Positions 25,534 through 34,068 of a DNA stretch of 64,000 nucleotides are shown in pieces. The notes below the pieces were generated by a model, which was not told where the DNA came from, did not search any database, and saw nothing but the letters and a program-made list of their open reading frames with translations. The DNA lies in the NCBI RefSeq assembly GCF_001618425.1, contig NZ_BDCU01000031.1, positions 186,001-250,000 of the forward strand, in the 5' to 3' direction. The DNA comes from Nocardia fusca NBRC 14340 (GTDB lineage: Bacteria > Actinomycetota > Actinomycetes > Mycobacteriales > Mycobacteriaceae). Position 1 is the first letter of the stretch; each line of letters begins with the position of its first letter. The translations under genes and the position numbers were made by a program.

Positions 25534-27525
25534 GTGGAAACCGGTGAACGCATCCAAGAACTCGCGGACCGTGTGGTGGCGCTGCGCGACGCCTACTACC
25601 GGGGCGCGCCGCTGGTCGCCGACGCGGAATACGACGCGATCGAGGACGAGCTACGGGGCCTGATCGAGGCGCACCCCGACCTCGCGCCCGACCCGAACCC
25701 CTTGGAGCAGGTCGGGGCGCCCGCCGTGCTGCACGCCCCGATCCGGCATTCGCGGCCGATGTTGTCGCTCGAGAAGGCGACCACCCCGGATCAGGTCGCG
25801 GCGTTCTTCGATCGGTTCCCCGGGCAGTCGGTGGTGGTGATGCCGAAGCTCGATGGTTTGTCCCTGGCCCTGGTTTTCGAGGACGGGCGGTTGCTGCGTG
25901 CCGTGACCCGCGGTGACGGCACCACCGGTGACGATGTGACGGTACTGGTCCGCGCCTTGGTCGACGGGGTGCCCGACCGGATCGATGTCCCGGGGCGGGT
26001 GGAAGTGCGCGGTGAGGCGGTGATGCTGCGGTCGACCTTCCTCGGCTACAACACCGCGCACCCGGACAAGCCGCTGATCAATCCGCGCAATGCCGCGGCG
26101 GGCACACTGCGGGCGAAGGACCCGGCCACGGTTGCCGAGAGGCGGTTGCAGTTCTTCGGCTTCGATCTCGACACCTCCGCCGGCGGCGCCGCGGCCGACC
26201 TGGCCGAGGGGCTGCGGGCGTTGGGGATCGCGGGGGCGCAGATGCGGGTGTGCGCCGACGCCGAGCAGGCGCAGGCGGCGATCACCGTGATCGAACAGGG
26301 GCGCAACAACCTGGACTACGACATCGACGGCGCGGTGCTGCGACTGGCCGACCGCGACGCCTACGCCGCGGCCGGGACCCGGTCCAACAGCCCGCGGGGC
26401 GCGCTGGCGTTCAAGTTCGCAGCCGAGGAGAAGACCACACTGCTCAACGAGGTGGTCTGGGACGTCGGCAAGACCGGCAAGATCGTCCCGGTCGCCTGGC
26501 TGGAGCCGGTGTTCGTGGGCGGCACCACGGTCACGAAGGCGACGCTGGCCAACCAGCAGGTGATCCGCGCCCGCGATATCAAGGTCGGGGACACCGTGCT
26601 GGTACGCCGCGCCGGCGATGTGATCCCGTTCGTGGCCGGTGTGCTCGACGCCTCGAAACGCACCGGCGACGAGCGCGAGATCGTGCCGCCCACCAGCTGT
26701 CCGTCCTGCGCGCAGCCGGTGACCGAACAGGGCAACAGCCGGGAACTGTTCTGCACCAACGTCGCCTGTCCCGCACAGACGGTGCGCAGGCTCATCCACT
26801 GGGCGTCGCGGCCGGCCGCCGATATCGAGGCCTTCGGCCAGGTGTGGATCGAGCGCCTGGCCGAGGCGGGCATCCTGGAGCGTCCTTCGGACTTCTACAC
26901 GCTGACCACCGAGCGCCTGCTCGAGTTCGACCGTATCGGCGAGACCTCGGCCGCGCGCATGATCGACTCGGTCGACGCCGCCCGCCGGGTGGGCCTGCGC
27001 CGCGCGCTGATCGGCCTGGCGATTCCGATGGCCTCCGAAGGTACCGCCGCCCGCCTGGCCCGCGCGGGATTCCGTTCCCTGGAAGAGGTCGCCGACGCGG
27101 GCGAAGAACGACTCGTGGCCGTGGAGGACATCGGCCCGAAAGTGGCGGCTTCCCTGGTCGAGCACCTCACCCGCCTGCGTCCGGAACTGGAGCGGTTGCG
27201 TGCCGCGGGCGTGAGTCTGGACGTGCTCGACGAGGATCTACCACCGGTCGTCGCGGCGGGTGCGCCGCTGGGCGGCAAAACGGTGGTGATCACCGGCGCG
27301 ATCAGCGACCCGCGTTCGGGGGAGAAGGTCGCCCGCCCGACATTCCAACGCCTCTGCGAGAAGGCGGGTGCCACGGTGGCGTCCTCGGTGTCGGCGAATA
27401 CCGACCTGCTCATCACCGGTGCGGGAGTCGGCGACAGCAAACTGGCCAAGGCGGCGAAGCTCGGTGTCGAGGTTGTCGATCAGGGTGATATCTGGAAGCT
27501 GCTTGTCTCCGCGGGAGTCGTTTGA
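25534..27525 (+). CDS. NAD-dependent DNA ligase (LigA family), divergent form
   Basis: About 663 residues with all LigA domains: Ia (ELADRVVALRDAYYRGAPLV, ADAEYDAIEDELRGL), the adenylation domain with catalytic Lys in VVMPKLDGLSLAL and TRGDGTTGDDV, an OB fold (DVGKTGKIVPVAWLEPV), a four-cysteine zinc finger (TSCPSCAQPV ... FCTNVACPAQ), helix-hairpin-helix repeats (VAVEDIGPKVAASLVEHL) and a C-terminal BRCT domain (GKTVVITGAISDPRSG). It should seal nicks using NAD+. Some stretches differ from the usual actinobacterial LigA, for example SLEKATTPDQVAAF and MPKLDGLS instead of the ELKIDG-type motif, so it may be a second ligase beside the housekeeping one. GTG at 25534 is a tentative start; 25462 and 25510 are alternatives. 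Confidence 0.88.
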   Translation: METGERIQELADRVVALRDAYYRGAPLVADAEYDAIEDELRGLIEAHPDLAPDPNPLEQVGAPAVLHAPIRHSRPMLSLEKATTPDQVAAFFDRFPGQSVVVMPKLDGLSLALVFEDGRLLRAVTRGDGTTGDDVTVLVRALVDGVPDRIDVPGRVEVRGEAVMLRSTFLGYNTAHPDKPLINPRNAAAGTLRAKDPATVAERRLQFFGFDLDTSAGGAAADLAEGLRALGIAGAQMRVCADAEQAQAAITVIEQGRNNLDYDIDGAVLRLADRDAYAAAGTRSNSPRGALAFKFAAEEKTTLLNEVVWDVGKTGKIVPVAWLEPVFVGGTTVTKATLANQQVIRARDIKVGDTVLVRRAGDVIPFVAGVLDASKRTGDEREIVPPTSCPSCAQPVTEQGNSRELFCTNVACPAQTVRRLIHWASRPAADIEAFGQVWIERLAEAGILERPSDFYTLTTERLLEFDRIGETSAARMIDSVDAARRVGLRRALIGLAIPMASEGTAARLARAGFRSLEEVADAGEERLVAVEDIGPKVAASLVEHLTRLRPELERLRAAGVSLDVLDEDLPPVVAAGAPLGGKTVVITGAISDPRSGEKVARPTFQRLCEKAGATVASSVSANTDLLITGAGVGDSKLAKAAKLGVEVVDQGDIWKLLVSAGVV

Positions 27526-27611
27526 CTCTGCACCCGGCGGTCCGTGCCTCGAGGATCCGGGGGCGCCGGCATCGGTGCCCGGCCAGGTCATCGCCCGATT
27601 TACTGCTCGTT

Positions 27612-28103
27612 TCAGAATGAGATTCGGAGGCGTCTCAAACAGATGGTGCTGCAGGCGAGTTCGAGCAGCCCCTGATGTAGATCGGCGCGAATCTCGTAGC
27701 GAGTGCGAAGGCGCTTGAACTGGTGAAGCCAGGCGAAGGTGCGCTCTACGACCCACCGAGTCTTGCCCAAGCGGGAGCCGTGTGGAGCGCCGCGGCGGGC
27801 GATCTTCGGAGTTATCGCGTGGCGTCGGGCTGACATGGTTCGCGGATGCCGGGGTTCCGCTGCATCGGCTTCAGCGGAACCAACCCCACGTTGATCCACC
27901 GCGCGCTGCTGCGGCTGTCGTAATTTCCTGCAGTGCTGTCTACCGGATCCCTGGCGACGGTCAGAACAGTCGGGCCTGGTCGTCAACGTCATCGGGTGGA
28001 TCCCGAAATCGGCGGCTACGTGGTCCAGCGCCACGCCTTCTTCGCGGTTGCGGGCGACCCGAACCACATCGTCACGGAACTCCTGCGGGTAGGGCTTGGG
28101 CAC
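27612..28103 (-). pseudogene. Chimeric IS remnant: IS3-type OrfA N-terminus joined to an IS5-type transposase C-terminus
   Basis: One 163-codon frame holds parts of two unrelated insertion sequences. Residues 1-41 (MPKPYPQEFRDDVVRVARNR ... GIHPMTLT) are the beginning of an IS3-family OrfA with its helix-turn-helix, and they stop just where the Trp-Leu recognition segment should follow. Residues about 85-163 (ARRGAPHGSRLGKTRWVVER, TFAWLHQFKRLRTRYEIRAD, then LACSTICLRRLRISF) are the C-terminal end of an IS5-family DDE transposase with the catalytic Glu (VVER). The part between matches neither, and contains a 10-bp hairpin. Neither enzyme is complete, so this is a scar of at least two insertions. 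It lies immediately upstream of the polyol locus. Confidence 0.75.
27853..27881. repeat. 10-bp perfect inverted repeat inside the IS scar
   Basis: GGTTCCGCTG (27853-27862) and CAGCGGAACC (27872-27881) enclose nine bases. It lies at the boundary between the IS5-like and unassigned parts of the scar and may mark an insertion end. Confidence 0.45.
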
Positions 28104-28182
28104 GATAGCTGCCTTCCAGGCTCGCCTATCGGCAAGCCGGATCGATGTCCCTCTCCGTGCAGCAGCCCCTAAGCTGACGTTT

Positions 28183-29661
28183 GTGGAGCTCTTCGTCGGT
28201 ATCGATATGGGGACAGGGAGTAGTAAGGGGGTGCTCGTGCGCCCGGATGGAGTGGTTGTGACCGAGCATCAGGTGGGTCATGAGATGTCGATGCCGCGGC
28301 CGGGGTGGGCCGAGGTCGACGCGGTGGGCTTGTGGTGGGCGGAGGTGTGCGCGATCAGTCGCACACTGATGGCCGCCGTACCGTCGGGGGCGCGGATCGC
28401 CGGGATGTGCGTCAGCGGTGTCGGTCCGTGCCTGGTGTTGTGCGACGAGGAGCTCGAGCCGGTACGGCCCGCCATTCTGTACGGCATCGACACCCGGGCG
28501 TCGGTGGAGATCGCCGAACTCACCGAGTTGTTCGGCGCGGAGCAGATTCTGTCGCGGACGGGCAAATCGCTGTCGAGTCAGGCGGTCGGCCCGAAAATCG
28601 AATGGGTGCGCAAGAACGAACCGGAGGTGTTCGCTCGTGCCCGCCGCTGGTACGGTTCGAATTCATTCATCGTGGCGAAGCTGACCGGTGAGTATGTTCA
28701 GGACCATCACACGGCCAGCCAATGCGATCCACTGTATTCGATTCGCGACTTCGACTGGAACGCCGAATGGGCGGGGCGCGTTCTGGGCGCGCTGCCGCTG
28801 CCCCGGCTCGTGTGGCCGTCGGAGGTGGTCGGCGTGGTGACCGCGCGGGCGGCCGCGGAGACCGGGATTCCGGCGGGCACGCCGGTCGTCGCGGGCACCG
28901 TGGATGCCTATGCCGAGGCATTCAGCGTGGGTGTGCGCGATCCCGGTGACCTCATGCTGATGTACGGATCGACGATGTTCCTGGTGCAGGTGCTGGAATC
29001 GTTCCATACGAACCCGGCGCTGTGGACGACGACGGGTGTCCAGGAGGGGACTTTCGCGCTCGCGGCGGGAACATCGACCGCGGGTACGCTGGCCAACTGG
29101 TTGCAGAAGGTGACCGGCGGGGCCCCATTCGACGTACTGATGGCCGAGGCGGCGGCCGTGCCGGCGGGCTCGGAGGGCTTGCTGATGCTGCCCTACTTGG
29201 CCGGTGAGCGCACGCCGGTATTCGATCCGGACGCGCGCGGTGTCGTGGCCGGACTGACGCTGCGGCACGGACGTGGACATCTGTTCCGCGCGGCCTACGA
29301 GGGAATCGCTTTCGGGATCCGCCAGATCCTGGAGATGTTCGACAACGCCGATTCGCCGGTCTTGCGGGCCGTCGGCGTCGGTGGGGGGCTGCGCAGTCCG
29401 GTGTGGGCGCAGGCGCTCAGCGATATCACCGGGTTGACCCAGCTGCAGCCGGAACAGACCATCGGCGCGAGTTACGGTGACGGCCTGCTGGCCGCTATCG
29501 GCGTGGGACTGGTCGCACCGGAGACGGATTGGACGCGGATCGCCCGCGAGATCGCGCCGAACCCGGAATACCGCGAGCGATACGACGCCCTGTACGAGAC
29601 ATGGCTGCAGCTGTATCCGGCCACCCGGGACCAGGTGCATACCCTGACTCGGCTCAGCTGA
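28183..29661 (+). CDS. FGGY-family carbohydrate kinase
   Basis: 492 residues with the two FGGY kinase halves. N-terminal ATP-phosphate motif FVGIDMGTGSSKGVLV, substrate-side CVSGVGPCLVLCDEE and YGIDTRASVEIAELTELFG, SSQAVGPKIEWVRKNEPEVF; C-terminal half VAGTVDAYAEAFSVGVRDPG, MLMYGSTMFLVQVLE, and the adenosine motif RAVGVGGGLRSPVWAQALSD. It phosphorylates a sugar or polyol; within the group it resembles xylulose/ribulose/erythritol kinases, but the substrate cannot be fixed. The GTG at 28183 is chosen because the conserved ELFVGID begins there and the upstream frame runs into the IS scar. Its stop overlaps the end of the convergent SDR gene by eight bases. Confidence 0.88.
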   Translation: MELFVGIDMGTGSSKGVLVRPDGVVVTEHQVGHEMSMPRPGWAEVDAVGLWWAEVCAISRTLMAAVPSGARIAGMCVSGVGPCLVLCDEELEPVRPAILYGIDTRASVEIAELTELFGAEQILSRTGKSLSSQAVGPKIEWVRKNEPEVFARARRWYGSNSFIVAKLTGEYVQDHHTASQCDPLYSIRDFDWNAEWAGRVLGALPLPRLVWPSEVVGVVTARAAAETGIPAGTPVVAGTVDAYAEAFSVGVRDPGDLMLMYGSTMFLVQVLESFHTNPALWTTTGVQEGTFALAAGTSTAGTLANWLQKVTGGAPFDVLMAEAAAVPAGSEGLLMLPYLAGERTPVFDPDARGVVAGLTLRHGRGHLFRAAYEGIAFGIRQILEMFDNADSPVLRAVGVGGGLRSPVWAQALSDITGLTQLQPEQTIGASYGDGLLAAIGVGLVAPETDWTRIAREIAPNPEYRERYDALYETWLQLYPATRDQVHTLTRLS

Positions 29662-30415
29662 CCGCGTAACCACCGTCGATCGGAACGTCGACGCCGTTGA
29701 TCATCGAGGCGAGGTCGGAGGCGAGGAACAGCGCTGTCGCGGACACCTCCGCGGGTGCGGCGAAGCGGCCCAGCGGGATGCGGGCCAGCATCGGCGCAGC
29801 CTTCGCTTCCTCGCCCCAGACTTTGCGGCCCATATCGGTGAGCACAATGGTGGGGCACAGGGAGTTCGCGCGCACGCCGTCGGGCCCGAGCTCGAGTGCG
29901 AGCACCTTGGTCGCCATCACCAGGCCCGCCTTCGACGTGCAGTACGCGTAGTGCTCGGGCAGTGCACGCAGGGCGGCCGCGGAAGCGACGGTCACGATCG
30001 ATCCGCCGCCGGCCCGGGCCATCGCCGCACCGACGGTGGCGGCGAGCAGTGCGGGGGCGCGCAGATTGACGGCGAGGACCTCGTCGAACGATGCGGCCGT
30101 CAGATCGGTGACCATCTCCGGATGTGAGATCCCTGCATTGTTGACGAGCACGTCGAGCCCGCCGAAGACCGCGGCGGCCTCCGTGGCCAGCCTGGTAGGA
30201 GCGCCCGAATCGGCGAGGTCGGCGGCCACCGCCGCAACGGGGACTCCGTACTGCTCTTCCAGTTTTTCGGCCTGAACGGCCAGTGTGCCGTGGTCGCGAC
30301 CGGACAACACCAGCGAGGCCCCCGCATCCGCGAAAGTCTCGGCGATATCGGCCCCGATGCCTTTCGACGCACCGGTGATCAGTACGCGCTTACCGTCGAG
30401 ACGAATCGAGTTCAC
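29654..30415 (-). CDS. Short-chain dehydrogenase, D-threitol/polyol dehydrogenase type
   Basis: 253 residues of the classical SDR family. Seen: the NAD(P) motif VLITGASKGIGADIAETFAD, LVNNAGIS, the active-site Ser in VTVASAAALRALPEH, the YAYCTSKAGLVM catalytic Tyr-Lys pair and the C-terminal LASMINGVDVPIDGGYAVS. It likely oxidises a polyol to a ketose. In the M. smegmatis tetritol locus an SDR called DthD oxidises D-threitol to D-erythrulose, and this gene has the same kind of neighbours; that identification is by context, not by alignment. Its GTG start overlaps the stop of the SorC-type regulator (GTGA), so the two are co-transcribed. Confidence 0.85.
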   Translation of the reverse strand: MNSIRLDGKRVLITGASKGIGADIAETFADAGASLVLSGRDHGTLAVQAEKLEEQYGVPVAAVAADLADSGAPTRLATEAAAVFGGLDVLVNNAGISHPEMVTDLTAASFDEVLAVNLRAPALLAATVGAAMARAGGGSIVTVASAAALRALPEHYAYCTSKAGLVMATKVLALELGPDGVRANSLCPTIVLTDMGRKVWGEEAKAAPMLARIPLGRFAAPAEVSATALFLASDLASMINGVDVPIDGGYAVS

Positions 30416-31404
30416 AGACTCTCCAGAAGCTGTTGTGCGGTCGATGGATCGGTGACGAGCTGGTTGAAGTATCCGGCGCGCGCCCCGGCGAGAATCGGCG
30501 TCACCTTGTCCGCGCCGACGGCCACGGCGATCCCCACCGGGATTTTCTGCAGCACGGACAATTCCACGGCAATCAGCCGTTCGCGGCCGGGGAAGTCGAC
30601 GGGTTCGCCTTCGCGGTTGTAGAACCGCGAACACACATCGCCCACCGCTTCGCGTAGGGATGCGGAGGTGGTGGGAACGAACTGTGGTATGTCATCGCGC
30701 AGCAGTGGCGGCGCACCGACGCCCATGAGTGCGCACCGCGCCCGTGGCCACAGATTCAGCACGCGCTGAATGGACGGATCGGCATGCAGGGTGTCGTAGA
30801 GCTCGGGTCCGGGGAGGGCGGGGGCGAACAGGTAGTTCGGCCGGCCGCCGAGTTTGTTGGAGATGAGCCGGGTGATCTCGTTGGTCTGATACCACTCCTC
30901 GGGCTGGTCGTTGCCACCGACGGTGGGGGTGACGAGGACACCGGGGATGCGTTCGAGGTCGAACTGCGCCACTTGGTGGACGGTGCGTCCCGACGAGACC
31001 AGCAGCACGTCCCCGGGGACCAGCCCGACTTCCGTAAGTGCGCGTGAGACCGCGGGTGCGAGGTAGCTGCCCATCACCTCCACGGTCGGCTTGGCCGGGG
31101 TCGGCGCGGGTAGCGGCGCGGACAGATACACCCGTCGCAACCCGATCGCGTCGGCGAGGGTGTCCGCGAGATCGCCGCGGTCGTCGGCATGGGGTGCGCG
31201 CACTTCGATGTGGACGATGCCCTGGCGGCGGGCTTCGGACAGCAGCCTGCTCACGGTGGCCCGGCTCACGCCCAGCTTATGGGCGACTTCGGCCTGGGTG
31301 GCGTCCTCGTCGTAGTACATTTTCGCGGCCGCGTAGAGCTGCGACGGCGCGAAGCGGCCACCCTCGGCGCTTGTCAGCGCACGAGTTTCGGAGCTGCTGT
31401 GCAT
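30412..31404 (-). CDS. SorC/DeoR-type sugar-binding transcriptional regulator
   Basis: About 330 residues. The N-terminal helix-turn-helix is AAKMYYDEDATQAEVAHKLG followed by VSRATVSRLLSEARRQGIVHIEV, typical of the SorC family. The large C-terminal effector domain resembles a sugar-phosphate isomerase fold (GSYLAPAVSRALTEVGLVPG, LVSSGRTVHQVAQ, VTPTVGGN, GVGAPPLLRDDIPQF, VAVGADKVTPILAGARAGY). It senses a phosphorylated sugar and controls the locus. The ATG at 31404 is used; an in-frame GTG at 31425 is possible and neither has a clear ribosome site. It is divergent from the zinc dehydrogenase, with an inverted repeat at 31430-31453 between them. Confidence 0.9.
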   Translation of the reverse strand: MHSSSETRALTSAEGGRFAPSQLYAAAKMYYDEDATQAEVAHKLGVSRATVSRLLSEARRQGIVHIEVRAPHADDRGDLADTLADAIGLRRVYLSAPLPAPTPAKPTVEVMGSYLAPAVSRALTEVGLVPGDVLLVSSGRTVHQVAQFDLERIPGVLVTPTVGGNDQPEEWYQTNEITRLISNKLGGRPNYLFAPALPGPELYDTLHADPSIQRVLNLWPRARCALMGVGAPPLLRDDIPQFVPTTSASLREAVGDVCSRFYNREGEPVDFPGRERLIAVELSVLQKIPVGIAVAVGADKVTPILAGARAGYFNQLVTDPSTAQQLLESL

Positions 31405-31429
31405 GGCAGAAGTATCGCATTGCACATCA

Positions 31430-31453
31430 GTTCACGCCAATAATTCCGTGAAC
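31430..31453. promoter_or_regulatory. Probable operator of the polyol locus
   Basis: GTTCACG (31430-31436) and CGTGAAC (31447-31453) are a perfect 7-bp inverted repeat spaced by ten bases. A second pair, GCACAT (31422-31427) and ATGTGC (31469-31474), flanks it. Both lie in the short gap between the SorC-type regulator and the zinc dehydrogenase, where a SorC-family operator is expected. Confidence 0.55.
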
Positions 31454-31522
31454 ATTCGTTCTGGACCAATGTGCCGACCTGGGTTAGTGTGATCGCGAAC
31501 ATAGGGATGAAGGGCAGTGGTG

Positions 31523-32599
31523 ATGACAGAGACGATGCAAGCGGTGATCTGCCACGGTCCCGAGGACTACCGGCTGCAAGAGGTTCCCGTTCCGGTACCG
31601 GGGCCCGGCGAAGCGCTGGTGCGGGTCGAGGCAGTGGGCATCTGTGCGAGCGATCTGAAGTGCTACCACGGGGCGCCGAAGTTCTGGGGCGATGAGAACC
31701 GCCCCGCGTGGGCCGAGACGGAGGTGATCCCCGGCCACGAATTCGTCGGCGAAATCGTGCAGATCGACGCCGCCGGCGCAGCCCGCTGGGGCGTCGGGGT
31801 AGGGGACCGAGTGGTTTCCGAGCAGATCGTGCCGTGCTGGAAATGCCGGTACTGCCTACGCGGGCAGTACCACATGTGCAAACCGCACGACCTCTACGGT
31901 TTCAAGCGCCGGACCCCGGGCGCTATGGCGCAATTCATGGTCTATCCCGCAGAAGCGCTGGTACACAAGGTGTCCAAGGACCTTCCGGCCGCACACGCCG
32001 CATTCACCGAGCCGCTGTCGTGTTCGCTGCACGCCGTCGAACGGGCGGGTATCACCTTCGACGATGTCGTGGTGGTGGCGGGTTGTGGTCCGATCGGTCT
32101 CGGCATGGTGGCCGGTGCGCGGGCGAAGAGTCCTGCCCATGTCATCGCCCTGGATATGGCGCCGGAGAAGTTGCTGCTGGCTCGTGAGTGCGGCGCCGAT
32201 ATCGTGATCAACATCCGCGACGAGGACGCCCAGGCGATCGTCATGGAACTCACCGACGGCTATGGCGCCGATGTCTACCTGGAAGGCACCGGTCATCCCT
32301 CCGCTGTGCCGCAGGGCTTGAATCTGTTGCGCAAGCTGGGAACCTACGTCGAGTACGGCGTCTTCGGCAGTGATGTCTCCGTCGACTGGAGCATCATCAG
32401 TGACGACAAGGAGCTCGATGTGCGCGGCGCGCATCTGGGCCCGCACTGCTGGCCGGCCGCCATCCGCATGCTCGAGTCCGGCATCTTGCCGATGGACAAG
32501 ATCTGTACACATCAGCTACCGCTCAGCGACTTTCAAAAAGGTCTCGATCTGGTGGCCAGCGGAACCGAATCGGTGAAGGTTTCGCTGATTCCGTCCTGA
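31523..32599 (+). CDS. eltD: Zinc-dependent erythritol/L-threitol-type dehydrogenase
   Basis: 358 residues of the zinc MDR family. Catalytic zinc residues in VGICASDLKCYHGAPKF and PGHEFVGEIVQI; structural zinc in VPCWKCRYCLRGQYHMC (four Cys). Nucleotide domain VVVAGCGPIGLGMVAGARA. Segments such as GAPKFWGDENRPAWAETEVI and HDLYGFKRRTPGAMAQFMVY recall the erythritol/L-threitol dehydrogenase EltD of M. smegmatis, which makes L-erythrulose; the symbol is given on that recollection and on context. The ATG at 31523 is preferred because AAGGG lies eight bases before it; GTG codons at 31517 and 31520 are closer than usual. It begins the rightward transport and catabolism operon. Confidence 0.85.
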   Translation: MTETMQAVICHGPEDYRLQEVPVPVPGPGEALVRVEAVGICASDLKCYHGAPKFWGDENRPAWAETEVIPGHEFVGEIVQIDAAGAARWGVGVGDRVVSEQIVPCWKCRYCLRGQYHMCKPHDLYGFKRRTPGAMAQFMVYPAEALVHKVSKDLPAAHAAFTEPLSCSLHAVERAGITFDDVVVVAGCGPIGLGMVAGARAKSPAHVIALDMAPEKLLLARECGADIVINIRDEDAQAIVMELTDGYGADVYLEGTGHPSAVPQGLNLLRKLGTYVEYGVFGSDVSVDWSIISDDKELDVRGAHLGPHCWPAAIRMLESGILPMDKICTHQLPLSDFQKGLDLVASGTESVKVSLIPS

Positions 32600-32630
32600 C
32601 CTGCCGAAAAGTTCGATGAGGAACAGATAT

Positions 32631-34037
32631 ATGAGCAGAAATCAGTTCTCGCGCCGGGACATGCTACGGGCTTTGGGCCTGGCCGGTGCGGCCGCCGCGG
32701 CGCTACCGGTGCTCTCGGCCTGCGGCGTGGGTGGCGGTTTCGAGGCCGTCAACGGTGCGGGCGAGGTGAGCGGCCCCTTCGACTGGCGCGCTGCGGAGGG
32801 GACGACTCTGCACCTGTTGCAGACGCCGCACCCGTACCAGCAGTCGCTGCAACCACTGCTCGCCGAGTTCACCCGGCTGACCGGCATCACGGTCGACACC
32901 GATCTGGTACCGGAGGCCGACTACTTCACCAAGTTGAACACCGAATTGGCCGGTGGCACCGGAAAACACGATGTCTTCATGCTGGGTGCCTACTTCATCT
33001 GGCAGTACGGGCCCCCCGGTTGGCTGGAGGATCTGGCCCCGTGGATCGCCAACTCCTCGGCCACCAGTGACACGTACGACTTCGAGGACATTTACGAGGG
33101 TCTGCGCACCTCCACCCGATGGGACTTCGAACTCGGCAGTCCGCTCGGTACCGGCGGACAGTGGGCGATCCCGTGGGGCTTCGAGAACAACGTGGTCGCC
33201 TACAACAAGGCCTACTTCGACCAGCGCAAGATCACGTTGCCGGACACCTTCGACAATTTCATCCAGCTGGCCGTCGATCTCACCGACCGTTCCCAGCACC
33301 GGTACGGCATCGCCACCCGCGGATCCAAGTCGTGGGCCACCATCCATCCCGGCTTCATGACGCAATTCGTCAGGGAGGGCGCGAAGGATTACGAACTCGT
33401 CGACGGCCGGCTCGAGGCCGCCATGGCCTCGGATGCCTCGGTGGACTTCACCGAGAAATGGATCGAAATGCAGCGTCTGGCCGGGCCGACGTCGTGGACC
33501 ACCTACGACTATCCCCAGGCCACCGGCGACCTCGGTGACGGCACCGCGATGATGGTCTACGACGCCGACAGCGCGACCTACCCGAAGAACAAGCCGGGTG
33601 CCAGTGCGCAAGCGGGCAATATCGGCTGGTATCCGGGCCCCGCCGGACCGGGTGGCAATTACAACACCAACCTGTGGACCTGGTCGCTGGCAATGAACGC
33701 GCAGTCGAAGAACAAGCATGCGGCCTGGTTGTTCATCCAGTGGGTCACAGGTAAGGAAGCCCTCTCGAAAGCCGTGCAAGGCGGGATCTTCGCCGATCCC
33801 GTGCGCAAGTCGGTTTTCGACGGCGTGTTCAAACAGCAGCTCGGCGGGATGCCCGGCTACCTGGAAGCCTTCGAGACGGTGATCGGCAGCTCGAAGATCC
33901 AGTTCACGCCGCAGAAGAAGTTCTTCGACACCACGGAGGACTGGTCCGTCGCGCTGCAGGACATCTACGGCGGTGCGAGCGCCCGTTCCCGACTGGCCAG
34001 CCTGGCCAAGACCTGTACGTCGAAGGTCAATCTCTGA
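32631..34037 (+). CDS. ABC transporter solute-binding lipoprotein (polyol/sugar)
   Basis: 468 residues of the extracellular sugar-binding family 1. The start is set by GAGGA eight bases before the ATG at 32631. The leader combines a twin-arginine-like SRRDMLRALGLAGA and a lipobox LSAC with the lipidated Cys at residue 31, so it is exported and anchored to the outside of the membrane. The binding domain includes LLAEFTRLTGITVDTDLVPE, YFTKLNTELAGGTGKHDVFM and NVVAYNKAYFDQRKITLPDT. It should deliver a polyol to the two permeases that follow. In the described mycobacterial locus the equivalent protein binds threitol and erythritol. It lies directly behind the dehydrogenase with a 31-base gap. Confidence 0.93.
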   Translation: MSRNQFSRRDMLRALGLAGAAAAALPVLSACGVGGGFEAVNGAGEVSGPFDWRAAEGTTLHLLQTPHPYQQSLQPLLAEFTRLTGITVDTDLVPEADYFTKLNTELAGGTGKHDVFMLGAYFIWQYGPPGWLEDLAPWIANSSATSDTYDFEDIYEGLRTSTRWDFELGSPLGTGGQWAIPWGFENNVVAYNKAYFDQRKITLPDTFDNFIQLAVDLTDRSQHRYGIATRGSKSWATIHPGFMTQFVREGAKDYELVDGRLEAAMASDASVDFTEKWIEMQRLAGPTSWTTYDYPQATGDLGDGTAMMVYDADSATYPKNKPGASAQAGNIGWYPGPAGPGGNYNTNLWTWSLAMNAQSKNKHAAWLFIQWVTGKEALSKAVQGGIFADPVRKSVFDGVFKQQLGGMPGYLEAFETVIGSSKIQFTPQKKFFDTTEDWSVALQDIYGGASARSRLASLAKTCTSKVNL

Positions 34038-34068
34038 CCCGGCGTGGGTCGAAGAAAGGGAGGTCGAC

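Noticed and set aside
25651..27165. 504-codon leftward frame in the DNA ligase
   Set aside because: Antisense shadow of LigA, Arg/Gly/His-rich.
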